From Bacteroidota bacterium (GTDB taxonomy: Bacteria; Bacteroidota; Ignavibacteria; Kryptoniales; JAKASW01): a stretch of DNA of 64,000 bases. Shown one piece after another: positions 64,000 to 64,000 of this stretch. The stretch is taken from contig JAJYIT010000005.1 of the NCBI GenBank assembly GCA_021789975.1, positions 62,001 to 126,000 on the forward strand, written 5' to 3'. Made by a program: the position numbers and the translations under genes. How positions within the stretch are numbered: position 1 is the first letter of the stretch; every line of letters starts with the position of its first letter. The notes under the pieces were generated by a model. The model did not search any database. It was not told the DNA's origin and saw only the letters and a program-made list of their open reading frames with translations.

Positions 64000-64000
64000 C

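Overview
The window reads as a chromosome segment of a Gram-negative bacterium of the Bacteroidota/Ignavibacteria (FCB) kind. The reasons are a SusC/SusD pair, several TonB-dependent receptors with an N-terminal carboxypeptidase-regulatory-like domain, a PorV-like barrel family, and a secreted protein ending in a type IX secretion sorting domain of the NYPNPFNPST type. GC content looks close to 50 %. The exact lineage cannot be fixed from the sequence alone.

Bases 1-16,400 are mostly core chromosome: the N-terminus of MurB (cut by the window edge), two decayed PorV-like paralogues, a DUF1015 protein, Era, the PII protein GlnB, CarA, a lipoprotein, an ECF sigma/anti-sigma/TonB-domain operon, a Lon-related ATP-dependent protease and a secreted serine hydrolase. 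Several gene fragments (FtsX-type permease, Uma2) and interspersed repeats lie between them.

Bases 16,456-54,243 are almost entirely minus-strand and form what I interpret as a peptidoglycan (and perhaps wider cell-envelope) scavenging locus in two blocks. Block 1 (24,177 down to 16,456) is susC-susD-GH18-AmiE-like serine hydrolase-alpha/beta hydrolase. Block 2 (54,243 down to 29,204) is a ROK regulator, GH18, TonB receptor, T9SS-sorted beta-helix protein, two more GH18 proteins, phosphoesterase, NamZ (GH171 exo-muramidase), TonB receptor, AmiE-like hydrolase, two more phosphoesterases, a beta-propeller protein, a NagP-like sugar transporter and a DUF4838 protein. NamZ plus AmiE-like plus SleL/YaaH-like GH18 enzymes parallels the Bacillus ybbC/ybbE muropeptide pathway, here combined with outer-membrane uptake.

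Block 2 sits inside a candidate 31.6-kb genomic island. On the right it ends with a tyrosine integrase next to an intact tRNA-Lys(UUU). On the left (24.4-24.95 kb) are a decayed copy of the integrase C-terminus, the same terminator hairpin and a disrupted copy of the tRNA. The left end also carries higBA and a set of small mobile-element genes broken by in-frame stops. One of these, a LuxR-like HTH gene, has its 3' end duplicated (113 bp, about 95 % identical) just upstream of the integrase. Two large nested palindromic structures (28.13-28.31 and 36.84-37.30 kb) are not explained by any gene.

Bases 56,445-64,000 return to core-type genes: an MlaE-MlaF-MlaD lipid-transport operon, two small membrane proteins, a second ECF sigma/anti-sigma pair, a TonB receptor with an upstream lipoprotein, and the C-terminus of one more gene cut by the window edge.
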